NCBI RefSeq assembly: GCF_023074185.1
Contig: NZ_JADPKY010000083.1
Location: 1-43,400, forward strand
Reading direction: 5' to 3'
DNA: 43,400 nt
DNA from: Bradyrhizobium sp. 132
Lineage (GTDB): Bacteria > Pseudomonadota > Alphaproteobacteria > Rhizobiales > Xanthobacteraceae
Positions 35,182 through 43,321 of this stretch are shown piece after piece. Numbering within the stretch: the first letter of the stretch is position 1; every line of letters starts with the position of its first letter. The notes below the pieces were generated by a model. That model was not told where the DNA came from, ran no database searches, and saw only the letters and a program-made list of their open reading frames with translations. The position numbers and the translations under genes were made by a program.

Positions 35182-35910
35182 ATGCAATCGGCTCTCTATG
35201 TGGGATTGTCGGCGCAGGTCGCCCTCGAAAAGCGTCTCCAGACGATCGCCAACAACGTCGCCAACGTCAACACGGCGGCGTTCCGCACCGACGTGGTGAA
35301 GTTCGAGACCGTGCTGTCCAAGGCGGGCGCGAACCCGGTCGCCTTCTCCTCGCCAGGCAACAACATCATCTCCCGCGAGCAGGGCAGCATCACCGAGAGC
35401 GGCAACCCGCTCGACGTCGCCGTGGTCGGACAGGGCTGGATCGCGTTCGCCGGTCCGAACGGCACGGTTTACACGCGCGACGGCCGCCTCCAGATCGCCG
35501 CCAACGGCGACCTTCAGACCGTGTCCGGCTTCCCCGTCATCGATTCCGGCGGCGCGCAGATCACGCTCGATCCGAACGGCGGACCGGTCTCGATCGCGCG
35601 CAGCGGTACGATCACCCAGGACAACAACGAGATCGGCACCATCGGCCTGTTCAACATTCCCGCTGACGCCAATCTCGACCGCTACGGCAATTCGGGCGTC
35701 ACGCCCGACCGGCCTGCGACCGCCATCGTCGATTTCTCCCGCGACGGCTTCAAGCAGGGCTATGTCGAGGGCTCCGGCGCCAATCCGATGATGGAATTGA
35801 CCAAGCTGATCGCGGCCTCGCGCGCCTTCGAAGGCACCAATTCGATGATCGAGGGCACCGAGAGCTCGCTCCAGAACGCAATCCGGACGCTGGGCGAACC
35901 CGGCAAATAG
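35182..35910 (+). CDS. flgF: FlgF, proximal rod protein
   Basis: The 242-residue product has the rod N-terminal motif (LQTIANNVANVNTAAFRTD, about 20-38) and C-terminal VEGSGANPMMELTKLIAASR with RAFEGTNSMIEG. It builds the rod with FlgB, FlgC and FlgG. It is immediately followed by fliI (36-bp gap). Confidence 0.95.
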   Translation: MQSALYVGLSAQVALEKRLQTIANNVANVNTAAFRTDVVKFETVLSKAGANPVAFSSPGNNIISREQGSITESGNPLDVAVVGQGWIAFAGPNGTVYTRDGRLQIAANGDLQTVSGFPVIDSGGAQITLDPNGGPVSIARSGTITQDNNEIGTIGLFNIPADANLDRYGNSGVTPDRPATAIVDFSRDGFKQGYVEGSGANPMMELTKLIAASRAFEGTNSMIEGTESSLQNAIRTLGEPGK

Positions 35911-35946
35911 ACTGCGCCTCGCGCGCAATGAGGTTGGACGGTTTCC

Positions 35947-37272
35947 TTGAACGCTCTTCGGCAACTTGAGTGGGCGCTGCTGGAGCTTCAGCAGAGCACT
36001 CCCCTGGCAAGCGTCAGCGGCGCGATCTCCGAGATCGCGCCGACGCATTTCCGCGTCTCCGGCCTGTCGCGCTTCGTCAGGCTTGGCGAACTGATCGGCG
36101 TCAACACCGGCGGCAAGCCCCAGATCGGCGAGGTGGTACGGATCGACAGCGAGGGCATCATCGCCAAGCCGTTCGACCGGCAGTTCGCCGGCGGCCTCGG
36201 TTCGGTCGCCTACCGGATGCCGCCACTGTCGTTCGCGCCCGATCCGAGCTGGAAGGGCCGCGTCATCAACGCGCTCGGGGCGCCGCTGGACGGACTGGGC
36301 CCTCTCACTCCGGGATCGCGTGCGGTCTCGGCGGAGGCGGATGCGCCTTCGGCCATGAAGCGCGCGCGCGTCCACAAGCCGCTGCGCACCGGCGTACGCG
36401 TCATCGACTTGTTCGCCCCGATTTGCGCCGGCCAGCGCGTCGGCATCTTTGCCGGTTCAGGCGTCGGCAAATCGACGCTGCTTGCGATGCTCGCCCGCAG
36501 TCAGGGGTTTGACACCGTCGTGCTGGCCCTGGTCGGCGAGCGCGGCCGCGAGGTGCGCGAGTTCATCGAGGACGTGCTGGGTGCTGATCGTCACCGCGCT
36601 GTCACAATCGTGTCGACGGGAGACGAAAGCCCGATGATGCGGCGGCTGGCGCCGAAGACGGCCATGGCCGTCGCCGAATATTTCCGCGACCGGGGCGAAG
36701 CGGTCCTGCTCATGGTCGATTCGATCACCCGCTTCGCCCACGCTGCCCGCGAGGTCGCGCTCGCCGCCGGTGAGCCCGCGGTCGCGCGCGGCTACGCACC
36801 CACCGTCTTCACCGATCTGCCGCGTCTGCTGGAGCGCGCCGGACCCGGCGAGGAGGGATCCGGGACGATCACCGGGATTTTCTCCGTGCTTGTCGACGGC
36901 GACGATCACAACGAGCCGATCGCCGACACCATCCGCAGCACACTCGATGGGCACATCGTGCTCTCCAGGCACATTGCCGATCAGGCACGCTATCCGGCCG
37001 TGGACGTTCTGGGTTCGGTCTCCCGCCTCGCCCATAACGTCTGGGATCCCGAAGAGCGCGAATTGGTGAGCAAGCTGCGCGCCATGATGGCCAAGTACGA
37101 GGACACGCGCGACCTTCGCCTGATGGGCGGATACCAGCCGGGACGTGATTCGGGGCTCGACCAGGCGGTCGACATGGTTCCGAGAATCTACGGCGCGATG
37201 CGGCAGGACGCCTCGGCTCCACCAAGCGCCGATCCGTTCCGCGAACTCCGGGACATGCTCAAGGGCGACTAG
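35947..37272 (+). CDS. fliI: FliI, flagellar export ATPase
   Basis: The 441-residue product has Walker A GIFAGSGVGKST at about 166-177, Walker B VLLMVDS near 253-259 and the ATPase alpha/beta signature PAVDVLGSVS. FliI energises substrate delivery at the export gate with FliH (18153-18854) and FliJ (5002-5421), both encoded on the opposite strand. The start is a TTG at 35947, chosen because no in-frame ATG lies between it and flgF and it gives the expected N-terminus. Confidence 0.95.
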   Translation: MNALRQLEWALLELQQSTPLASVSGAISEIAPTHFRVSGLSRFVRLGELIGVNTGGKPQIGEVVRIDSEGIIAKPFDRQFAGGLGSVAYRMPPLSFAPDPSWKGRVINALGAPLDGLGPLTPGSRAVSAEADAPSAMKRARVHKPLRTGVRVIDLFAPICAGQRVGIFAGSGVGKSTLLAMLARSQGFDTVVLALVGERGREVREFIEDVLGADRHRAVTIVSTGDESPMMRRLAPKTAMAVAEYFRDRGEAVLLMVDSITRFAHAAREVALAAGEPAVARGYAPTVFTDLPRLLERAGPGEEGSGTITGIFSVLVDGDDHNEPIADTIRSTLDGHIVLSRHIADQARYPAVDVLGSVSRLAHNVWDPEERELVSKLRAMMAKYEDTRDLRLMGGYQPGRDSGLDQAVDMVPRIYGAMRQDASAPPSADPFRELRDMLKGD

Positions 37273-38031
37273 CCGGTCGCAGGCTGAGACGACGCGCACC
37301 CGCCGGTCGCGTCCTGCTCGTTGTTTTCGACAGGCGATCGCGCTGGAAGCGACTGAACCCAGCGAGTCCGCGATCGCGGCATAGACAACCGCCACGTGTA
37401 ATTCCTGTGAGTTCCCTTGGCGATTCTCCAGCCGAACGCACAAGTTGTGGATGACATTCCGGTGCACATCGTCGTCGTGCACAAGCTTCGATCAACTTGC
37501 ACCAACGACAGCCACGTGCCGTGCAATCAAACCGTCGCATGGTTGAGTGCATGTTGCTCGTAGGACAGCGTATTGCTGTTCACCATCATGTGTCCCGAAG
37601 AGCGAGATTGTCTTGAACGTTACATTCGCCTGCGACGACATCCGGTCTCCGAGAGCGTCTCTACTTGATTTTGTTGATAAGCTCATTCATCGTTTCGTTG
37701 GAAGACAAGAAACATCTGCTTGTGACTTGAACTTTAGGGGCTTCGGTTGAACTACTCCGATCCATCGTCTGCTGGCGACGGCTACTCGGGCTCTCGTGCG
37801 ACGACGCCACGATTGGCATACGATCAGCAACATCGCATCCCGCGCCATAGCTTGCAGTGCCCGTCAGTCCAGGTCGGGCGCCGGACAGTCCGTGCCTTCG
37901 CGCGAGAGAAGAGCACGGTGCATATGTCGGATATTGCGGGCGGTACGGCTTCTCGCAAACGGCTCGTGCGCGACGACGGAAGGCGGCTCCGGGGCGCCGC
38001 ATACGTGTTTCCCGGGGCAAGGTAGGAATTC
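37273..38031. other. Intergenic region between fliI and the second MarR-like gene
   Basis: About 760 bp without a convincing gene. Short frames exist on both strands but lack recognisable start signals or family features. The region becomes AT-richer around 37660-37750. GCCGGTCGC occurs twice just after fliI (near 37275 and 37301). No obvious terminator for fliI was found. The right end must contain the regulator's promoter. Confidence 0.4.
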
Positions 38032-38667
38032 ATGCCATTGGCAAGAGAAGCCGTCGAGCTGCTGGTTCAGGCGGCGAGGGCTTGGTATTTCGAAGGCAAT
38101 CAACATGGATTGCGCGATCGGGAATGGATGGCGCTGCGCTTTCTCGGCCGCGCCAACAAGTTTTCGCGCACGCCGTCTGCGCTCGCAGGCTTCATCGGCG
38201 CTACCAGGGCGACTGCATCGCAGATCGTGAAGACGCTGGAGGGCAAGTCCTTCCTGGTGCGAAAGCCGTCGCACGAGGACAAGCGTTCTGTCGTGCTGCA
38301 CGTCACTGCGCAGGGCGAAAAGTGCCTGAACCAGCACGATCCGATCAATCACGTGATGAACGCGGTCATTGCGCTCGGAACCGACGAGTGCGTCAGGCTG
38401 CGCGACTCGCTGCGGGAGATCCTCAATCACCTCGACGCGGCACATCAGCGGCTCGATGCCAGCGTCTGCCGGGACTGCATGTTTCTCGCCGAACGCGGCC
38501 CGGCCACCGGCAAGGGACGCGCAACGGCCGAATTCATGTGCCGGCTGTATCGCGCCCCGGTCTCGATCGAGGAGACCGAACTGCTCTGCACCAGCTTCGA
38601 GCGCACCCGCGACCGTCCGAAGATCGAGACCCATCTCGACCGCGCGCGCGTCGCAAGCCAGGGCTGA
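38032..38667 (+). CDS. MarR-like winged-helix regulator with four-cysteine tail, second copy
   Basis: The 211-residue product is a clear paralogue of the gene at 275-850: it shares GLRDREWMALRFL, SRTPSALA and DKRSV in the DNA-binding part. The tail again has C-x2-C (VCRDC), a later C (FMCRLYRAP) after 20 residues and LLCTSFE 15 residues on. Two extra cysteines occur earlier (GEKCL, DECVRL). It lies just beyond the opposite end of the flagellar locus. A ribosome binding site (TAGGA) precedes the ATG. Metal or redox sensing is inferred from cysteine conservation only. Confidence 0.85.
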   Translation: MPLAREAVELLVQAARAWYFEGNQHGLRDREWMALRFLGRANKFSRTPSALAGFIGATRATASQIVKTLEGKSFLVRKPSHEDKRSVVLHVTAQGEKCLNQHDPINHVMNAVIALGTDECVRLRDSLREILNHLDAAHQRLDASVCRDCMFLAERGPATGKGRATAEFMCRLYRAPVSIEETELLCTSFERTRDRPKIETHLDRARVASQG

Positions 38668-38688
38668 GGCGCGCGCCCGCCTCCCCAT

Positions 38689-38768
38689 CGTCATTGCGAG
38701 CGGAGCGAAGCAATCCAGAATCCCTCGGCGGCGGCGGACTGGATTGCTTCGCTCCGCTCGCAATGACG
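38689..38768. repeat. 30-bp perfect palindromic repeat, probable dispersed Bradyrhizobium element
   Basis: CGTCATTGCGAGCGGAGCG plus 11 more bases (38689-38718) is the exact complement of 38739-38768, around a 20-base loop. I recall closely related palindromes scattered in Bradyrhizobium and relatives, usually after genes. Here it lies 21 bp downstream of the regulator and could end its transcript. Its role is not established. Confidence 0.85.
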
Positions 38769-39597
38769 GAGCAAGAGGCTGCAGCATCGTTCTTCCAGCT
38801 CGCATTTGATTCGCAGACACAGTTTCGCAACCTCGCGGCGCGTTTCGCCCGAGCTTTGCTTCGTCCACCCTCTTGTCCAAGAGGGTGCAGGGAAGGCCGG
38901 GTGCCGGCTGGCACCCGCGGTCCACTGCGCGAAGATGTAGCGCAAGGAAACCGCACAGCAGCATACAGGTGTAGCCAAATCACTCGGCCTTCCCTGCGCA
39001 GTGGCTTTACGGCGTATGCCGTGCTCTCCCGGGAGCCGAGTTCGTTTTGGCCTCCCTCACCCCAGCGAAAGTCGCGACGCCGCGCCGGTTGACGCAAGTG
39101 CCGCATCCGCAAAGGCTTGACCGTAGCAACGACGGCCAGGACCACACGGTTTTGCCGTACGCACGGCTCGCTTGTCGCCACCGGTTTCGACGACGTTGTG
39201 CACGTTGCCGCCGACCTGATGACGAGACGAACCTGACAGCGCCGCTCGTCGGCACGAAGTTCTGGGCTCACGGAGAGCAATCCGCCCCGCCCACGCCTCT
39301 CGCGCCCGACGCTGTCGCGTCCACCGCAAGCCCGGCTCTACGACCATCACGACACATGGTCGCCCCTCAAGGGTGAGCCGGGATAGACGACACATACGGC
39401 ATTTCCGAATTTCGGTAAAGCGAAATATTTTCATTCGGGCGAATTGACAAAGGCGCGACACAACAAGACCCCTGTACCCACCCTTGTATGCATTATACCA
39501 GTTGCCATCCCCGGGCACTTTGCCTTACATGCCGGCAATTCGCCCGCGGATGACGGCCGGGGCTCAAAAATCACACACATTGTCAAAGGGACGAGGC
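38769..39597. repeat. Long non-coding spacer, probably a dispersed repeat
   Basis: About 830 bp between the palindrome and the next gene. Roughly 38870-39390 looks like a spacer sequence I recall in many copies in Bradyrhizobium genomes; read on the minus strand it gives a peptide with GGDKRAVRTAKPCGPGRRCY that is often annotated as a spurious protein. A hairpin ACCCTCTTG-TCC-AAGAGGGT is visible at about 38867-38887. Near the right end TTGACA (39444-39449) may be part of a promoter for the gene at 39598. Confidence 0.5.
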
Positions 39598-40662
39598 ATG
39601 GCGCGTAACATCCTGATTCTCGGGGCTTCCTACGGCTCCTTGCTGGGCACGAAGCTGCTGATGGCGGGGCACAACGTGACCCTGGTCTGTCGCGCCAAGA
39701 CCGCGGAGCTGATCAACCGCGAGGGCACCGAGGTCCGCATCAAGTTGCGTGACGAGGCGGTTCACCGCGCCATCTTCTCGCGCGACCTGCCCGGCAAGCT
39801 CGACGCCGTGACGCCGGCCAATGTGGACTTGTCCCGTTACGACATGGTCGGCCTTGCGATGCAGGAGCCGCAATACACCAACCACACGGTGCGCGTTCTC
39901 ATGGTCAGGATCGCCGCGGCGAAGCTGCCGTGCCTGTCGATCATGAACATGCCGCCGCTGCCCTATCTGAAGCGGATCCCCTCGCTCGCAGACATGGATC
40001 TCGAGGAGGCCTACACCAATGCGCAGGTGTGGGAGCGCTTCGAGCCGGGGCTGGTGACGCTGTGCTCGCCCGACCCGCAGGCCTTCCGTCCGCCGGAAGA
40101 GGCTGCGAACGTGCTTCACGTCGGCCTGCCCACGAACTTCAAGGCATCGGCCTTCGCCGACGACAAGCACAACAAGGTGCTGCGCGAGCTCGAAGCCGAC
40201 ATCGACGCGGTGACCCTCGACGGCCACGACGTGCCGGTGAAGCTGAAGGTGTTCGACTCGCTGTTCGTGCCGCTGGCGAAATGGTCGATGCTGCTGACCG
40301 GCAACTACCGCTGCATCACGCCGCACGAGCCGCAGTCGATCCGCGACGCCGTACACGGCGATCTCGCGCGCTCGCAGACGATCTACGATCACGTCGACGG
40401 AATCGCCCGCCGTCTCGGCGCCGATCCGCAGGACCAGGTGCCGTTCGCAAAATACGCCAAAGCCGCCGAAAGCCTGCTCAAGCCGTCATCGGCTGCGCGC
40501 GCGGTGGCAAGCGGCGCGCCGTTCATCGAGCGCGTCGACCTCCTGGTGAAGCTGATATCGCATCAGCTCGGCGTGCCCAATGCAGAGATCGACCGCACCG
40601 TCGAGACCGTGGACCTCAAGCTGAACGAGAAGATCGTGCAGGGCGGATCGGGCGCACAGTGA
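39598..40662 (+). CDS. Ketopantoate-reductase-like NAD(P)-binding protein
   Basis: The 354-residue product opens with a Rossmann motif ILILGASYGSLLGTKLLMAG (about 5-24), as in the ApbA/PanE family, and has a helical C-terminal half. It is longer than PanE (about 300), and catalytic residues of ketopantoate reductase are not clearly matched, so the substrate is unknown; a different 2-hydroxyacid or oxidoreductase role is possible. AAAGGGACGAGG precedes the ATG at 39598. It has no link to the flagellar locus. Confidence 0.75.
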   Translation: MARNILILGASYGSLLGTKLLMAGHNVTLVCRAKTAELINREGTEVRIKLRDEAVHRAIFSRDLPGKLDAVTPANVDLSRYDMVGLAMQEPQYTNHTVRVLMVRIAAAKLPCLSIMNMPPLPYLKRIPSLADMDLEEAYTNAQVWERFEPGLVTLCSPDPQAFRPPEEAANVLHVGLPTNFKASAFADDKHNKVLRELEADIDAVTLDGHDVPVKLKVFDSLFVPLAKWSMLLTGNYRCITPHEPQSIRDAVHGDLARSQTIYDHVDGIARRLGADPQDQVPFAKYAKAAESLLKPSSAARAVASGAPFIERVDLLVKLISHQLGVPNAEIDRTVETVDLKLNEKIVQGGSGAQ

Positions 40663-40698
40663 CGACATTCGGCGGCCAGGTGGGCCAGCGCCGCAAGT

Positions 40699-40721
40699 GC
40701 CCGGAACCAGCCTTCCCGGGC
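40699..40721. terminator. Possible hairpin after the reductase-like gene
   Basis: GCCCGG (40699-40704) pairs with CCGGGC (40716-40721), 36 bp after the stop codon. The stem is short and there is no T-run, so this is only a weak candidate. Confidence 0.3.
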
Positions 40722-40871
40722 GGGTTGGCTTAAAACGAACCTTCCTGCGCGACCTCCGTTTGCGCAAATCCCGCATCCATGCGACTGCTAGCCGTCACGC
40801 TGGGGCCAATTCCCAGCAGGTTCTGGGCCCACGCGATAGCCGGATAGAAGCCGACCAACAAGCAGAACACG

Positions 40872-41690
40872 ATGGATCAGACGGAGTTGCAAGTCGTTCG
40901 CGCGGTGGAGGCCGGCGCGACGACGATGAAGGGTATCGTTGACGCGACTGGATTGTCTCGCCTCAAGGTCGAGCGCGCGCTGAGCACGCTGGAGAAGCAA
41001 AAGTTCCTCATCCGCGACGGCCAGGGTTTTCGGCCGGCCAACCGGCGAGCACCACCGTCGCCGTCTCGACAATGCGGAACGTGCAACGCCTGCTGCGACA
41101 TCCTCGAAGTGGCCGCTGTCGACAAGCCGGTAAACCAATTGTGCAAGCATTGGCAGAACGGCACGGGATGCACCATCTACGACCGCCGTCCGCAGATGTG
41201 CCGCTCATTCGTCTGCGCCTGGCTGCAAGGCCATCTCGACGACGACTGGATTCCCGAGAAGGCCGGGCTCATCGTCCATTTCAGCCAGGATGCGGTCAAT
41301 GTCACGGTCGACGATCATTGCCCCGATCGCTGGCGGGAGGAGCCTTATTTCAGCAAGCTCAGCGAATGGTCGCTGAACGGGATCAAGCGGATCGGAAACC
41401 GCGGCTATGCGACCCTCGTCGTCTCTGGCGAGAACCGGTTCATGCTGCTCGGACGCACCATCGTTCCCGAACCGACCCTGTTTGGCACTGCGTTCCTGCC
41501 GCTGACGCCGGACACGTTCCGATTCTGGCGGGCGACATCGCCGGAGCACTTGCAGCGGCTACACGAGCGCATGGCCGAGATTGAGCGGATCAGGCAGGAA
41601 TTCGGCTCATGCGCCATCCCCGAGAATGAAGACGACGATCCGCAAGCCCCGTATCGGCCCGCACTTCTACGCCAATCGAATCACGTCTGA
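40872..41690 (+). CDS. Winged-helix domain fused to a YkgJ-type cysteine-cluster protein
   Basis: The 272-residue product begins with a helix-turn-helix/winged-helix region (about 3-55, GIVDATGLSRLKVERALSTL). A YkgJ/UPF0153-type cluster follows: C68-x2-C71-x2-C74-C75, then C91, C100 in GCTIYDRRP, C110 and C115. The family is thought to bind zinc or an Fe-S centre, with no agreed function. The fusion suggests DNA binding controlled by metal or redox state; that is inference. The remainder (about 130-250) is unassigned. It is followed about 100 bp later by the ATPase gene, on the same strand. Confidence 0.8.
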   Translation: MDQTELQVVRAVEAGATTMKGIVDATGLSRLKVERALSTLEKQKFLIRDGQGFRPANRRAPPSPSRQCGTCNACCDILEVAAVDKPVNQLCKHWQNGTGCTIYDRRPQMCRSFVCAWLQGHLDDDWIPEKAGLIVHFSQDAVNVTVDDHCPDRWREEPYFSKLSEWSLNGIKRIGNRGYATLVVSGENRFMLLGRTIVPEPTLFGTAFLPLTPDTFRFWRATSPEHLQRLHERMAEIERIRQEFGSCAIPENEDDDPQAPYRPALLRQSNHV

Positions 41691-41793
41691 ACTCCGCCGT
41701 GGGCAACAACGCATGATTCTCGCCGTGGCGCTCGACGCGCCGCGAGCGGGTTGATAAGCCCCTGTCCGCGAATGATGGGGACTTGAGTCGGGC

Positions 41794-43305
41794 ATGACGG
41801 TTGCGATCGAGATGGGGCAGACCACGGCAGGCGCCGCGGCGGCCATGGACCTCGAGGAACTGCTGGCGACCCGTCTCCTGGTGCAGGGCAATTCGGGTTC
41901 CGGCAAATCACATCTGCTGCGGCGGCTGCTGGAGCAAAGCGCGCCCTGGGTGCAGCAAGCCATCATCGATCCCGAAGGCGATTTCGTCTCGCTGGCCGAG
42001 CATTTCGGCCATCTCGTGATCGAGGCCGAGGATCACACCGAGCGCGGCCTTCAGGTTGCCGGCGAGCGCGCGCGGCTGCATCGCGTCTCCACCGTGCTCA
42101 ATCTCGAAGGGCTGGATGCCGAGAACCAGATGCGGCGCGCCGCCGCCTTCCTCGGCGGGCTGTTCGACGTGGACCGGGACCATTGGTATCCGATGCTGGT
42201 GGTCGTCGACGAGGCGCAGCTGTTTGCGCCTGCGGTGGCGGGCGAAGTCTCGGACGAAGCGCGAAAATTGTCGCTCGGTGCGATGACCAATCTGATGTGC
42301 CGCGGCCGCAAGCGTGGGCTGGCCGGCATCATCGCAACCCAGCGGCTGGCAAAGCTCGCCAAGAACGTCGCGGCGGAAGCGTCCAACTTCCTGATGGGCC
42401 GCACCTTCCTCGACATCGACATGGCGCGCGCCGCCGATCTGCTCGGCATGGAGCGGCGGCAGGCCGAATCCTTCCGCGATCTCGAGCGCGGACAGTTCAT
42501 GGCACTCGGCCCGGCCTTGTCGCGCCGGCCACTGCGTTTGAATATCGGCGCGACCGAAACCCAGCCGCGCAATTCCACCCCGCGGCTGATGCCGATGCCT
42601 GAAACCACACTCGAAAATATGCGCGCCGTGATCCTGGCCGCGCCGCCGCCCGATGCCAGCCGGCCGCAGCGCCGGCCCGCGCCTGATCTGCTCGAACAGC
42701 TCCGCGCCGCGAAGGCTGCGGCACCGGAGATTCGCCCCGAAATGATCGAGGTGCCGGTCAGTGCCGAGGAGCTCGCCGAGCGGCGCCAGCGCGTCGACCG
42801 CACCTTGCGCGCCGTGCTCGCCGCGCCTGATGCCGGTTTCCGCGCGGTCGGCGTGCTCTATCAGGAGTTCGTCGTCCGCTGCCGCATCGAGGGGCTCGGC
42901 GCGGCCGTGCCTGACCTCCACGAATTCCGCCGCATGCTGACGCATGCGCGCGCCGGGCTCGGCGCCGATCTCGCTGGCGACGATGCCTGGCAGGATGTCA
43001 CGCTGCGCGCTTCGATCCTGCCCGACGACATGCAGGGCGTGTTCATGATGATCGCGCGCGCAGCGAAAGAAGGCTGGCCGTGCCCGGGCGACGCCGCCAT
43101 TGCCCGCGCCTATGGCTCGCATTCACTGCGCCGGGCGCAGCGCCTGCTCGGCTACATGGAGGAGCAGGGCCTGATCGTCTGCCAGCTCGATGGGGCCGGC
43201 CGCAGGTTCGTGACGCTGGTGGAACTGGCCTGGGCCACCGCGCCTGGCGATCCCAATGCCGACGATCTGCCCGTGGAGCAGGTCGCGAGCGCGGCTTCGG
43301 CCTAG
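41794..43305 (+). CDS. HerA-type P-loop ATPase
   Basis: The 503-residue product has Walker A GNSGSGKS (about 32-39), Walker B MLVVVDEAQL (D139-E140) and a probable arginine-finger region CRGRKRGL. This matches the HerA/DUF853-like branch of FtsK-HerA ATPases. The C-terminal third holds a helical region (about 330-490) that may bind DNA or partners. No NurA-type nuclease gene is adjacent. The stop codon TAG at 43303-43305 uses the first base of the right-hand IS terminal repeat, so the element sits exactly at the gene end. Confidence 0.85.
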   Translation: MTVAIEMGQTTAGAAAAMDLEELLATRLLVQGNSGSGKSHLLRRLLEQSAPWVQQAIIDPEGDFVSLAEHFGHLVIEAEDHTERGLQVAGERARLHRVSTVLNLEGLDAENQMRRAAAFLGGLFDVDRDHWYPMLVVVDEAQLFAPAVAGEVSDEARKLSLGAMTNLMCRGRKRGLAGIIATQRLAKLAKNVAAEASNFLMGRTFLDIDMARAADLLGMERRQAESFRDLERGQFMALGPALSRRPLRLNIGATETQPRNSTPRLMPMPETTLENMRAVILAAPPPDASRPQRRPAPDLLEQLRAAKAAAPEIRPEMIEVPVSAEELAERRQRVDRTLRAVLAAPDAGFRAVGVLYQEFVVRCRIEGLGAAVPDLHEFRRMLTHARAGLGADLAGDDAWQDVTLRASILPDDMQGVFMMIARAAKEGWPCPGDAAIARAYGSHSLRRAQRLLGYMEEQGLIVCQLDGAGRRFVTLVELAWATAPGDPNADDLPVEQVASAASA

Positions 43306-43321
43306 GGTCTGTTGGGATTCA
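43305..43321. mobile_element. Terminal inverted repeat of the right IS5-family element
   Basis: GGGTCTGTTGGGATTCA, identical to the minus-strand sequence at 149-165. The preceding bases are CCTA, again a CTAG-type target. The repeat starts on the third base of the ATPase stop codon, and its last three bases overlap the transposase stop codon. Confidence 0.85.

Noticed and set aside
34393..36375. Minus-strand open frame of 660 codons opposite DUF1217, flgF and fliI
   Set aside because: Shadow of three well-identified plus-strand genes, with an Arg/Asp/Gly-biased composition.
37492..37686. Minus-strand 64-codon frame in the fliI-regulator interval
   Set aside because: No ribosome binding site or family resemblance; short frames are expected by chance here.
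39057..39518. Minus-strand frame of 153 codons in the spacer after the second MarR-like gene
   Set aside because: It resembles repeatedly annotated spurious Bradyrhizobium proteins; no ribosome binding site, odd composition; better treated as repeat sequence.
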